A stretch of 40,140 nt of DNA, from NCBI GenBank assembly GCA_964646785.1, contig CAZYGU010000005.1, positions 1 to 40,140 on the forward strand, written 5' to 3'. Below, one piece after another: positions 40,071 through 40,140 of the stretch. Under the pieces are notes generated by a model. The model made no database searches. It had not been told where the DNA came from and was given only the letters and a program-made list of their open reading frames with translations. The DNA comes from JBGTNQ01 sp964646785 (GTDB lineage Bacteria > Patescibacteriota > Minisyncoccia > Phycocordibacterales > Zambryskibacteraceae). Made by a program: the position numbers and the translations under genes. The number at the start of each line of letters is the position of its first letter. Positions within the stretch are counted from its first letter, which is position 1.

Positions 40071-40140
40071 TGCTTGGACCCAGGCTCGAACTGGGGACCC
40101 TTCCCTCTTCAGGGGAATGCTCTACCAACTGAGCTATCCA
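40071..40140 (-). tRNA. tRNA-Phe (anticodon GAA), cut by window end
   Basis: Minus strand: 3' acceptor TCCAAGC with discriminator A, T-arm CCCAG-TTCGAGC-CTGGG, anticodon loop CTGAAGA giving GAA, D-arm GCTCAG. About 3 nt of the 5' acceptor strand lie beyond the window. Confidence 0.93.

Noticed and set aside
1..40140. CRISPR arrays, insertion sequences, rRNA genes
   Set aside because: No regularly spaced short repeats, transposase motifs, terminal inverted repeats or rRNA sequence were seen on reading; the only long repeat is the 288-bp pair in the surface protein gene.

Overview
The window looks like a chromosomal scaffold from a Patescibacteria (Candidate Phyla Radiation) bacterium, probably of the Parcubacteria group. 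The grounds are: tandem type-IV-secretion-pilin-like membrane proteins, very large Ig/fibronectin-type surface proteins, CAP-domain proteins, a sortase with an LPXTG-type substrate, compact versions of core genes (a short ValRS, a four-domain S1), moderate-to-low GC core genes, and many promoters placed so that the start codon is the first transcribed codon. TGA is used as stop (for example the ATGA overlap at 3675-3678), so the SR1/Gracilibacteria code is not in use. The assignment rests on gene content only; no search was run. Four runs of exactly 100 N (2362-2461, 3888-3987, 5688-5787, 16396-16495) are scaffold gaps of unknown true length and cut four to six genes.

Layout: 1-671, end of a lytic-transglycosylase/lysozyme-like gene; 776-1762, a membrane-anchored lamin-tail-like protein; 1809-9256 (minus strand), a run of metallo-beta-lactamase-fold protein, small membrane protein, gyrA, methyltransferase fragment, membrane-anchored solute-binding protein and six pilin-like genes; 9360-9990, a promoter, a GC-rich highly structured RNA of roughly 500-600 nt matching no RNA family I can recognise, and a terminator; 10071-11198, ribosomal protein S1; 11341-11793, unknown; 11858-12445, pth; 12574-15132, lepB, a degenerate HisRS-like protein, rpsU and ybeY; 15203-17710, ftsA and ftsZ; 17911-19289, a small membrane protein and trxB; 19360-25859 (minus), a cell-surface locus of two CAP proteins, a sortase and a 1336-residue LPDTG-anchored protein; 26165-30235, an accessory stretch of GC-richer genes of unknown function around a tRNA-Glu/Ser/Val cluster, each with its own promoter, Shine-Dalgarno sequence (in most cases) and terminator; 30317-31495, tsaD; 31508-36415 (minus), a 1635-residue surface protein; 36714-40035, valS, a PrsW-like protease and an Hsp20; 40071 to the end, tRNA-Phe cut by the window edge.

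Core functions are translation (S1, S21, YbeY, Pth, ValRS, TsaD, tRNAs), division (FtsA, FtsZ), secretion and anchoring at the cell surface (LepB, sortase and its substrate), redox (TrxB) and topology (GyrA). Two expression styles sit side by side: core and surface genes often have an extended -10 (TGnTATAAT) 6-9 nt before the ATG and no Shine-Dalgarno, while the GC-richer genes of unknown function have -35/-10 promoters, longer leaders, AGGAG sites and private terminators. The best candidate for something undescribed is the structured RNA upstream of the S1 gene.
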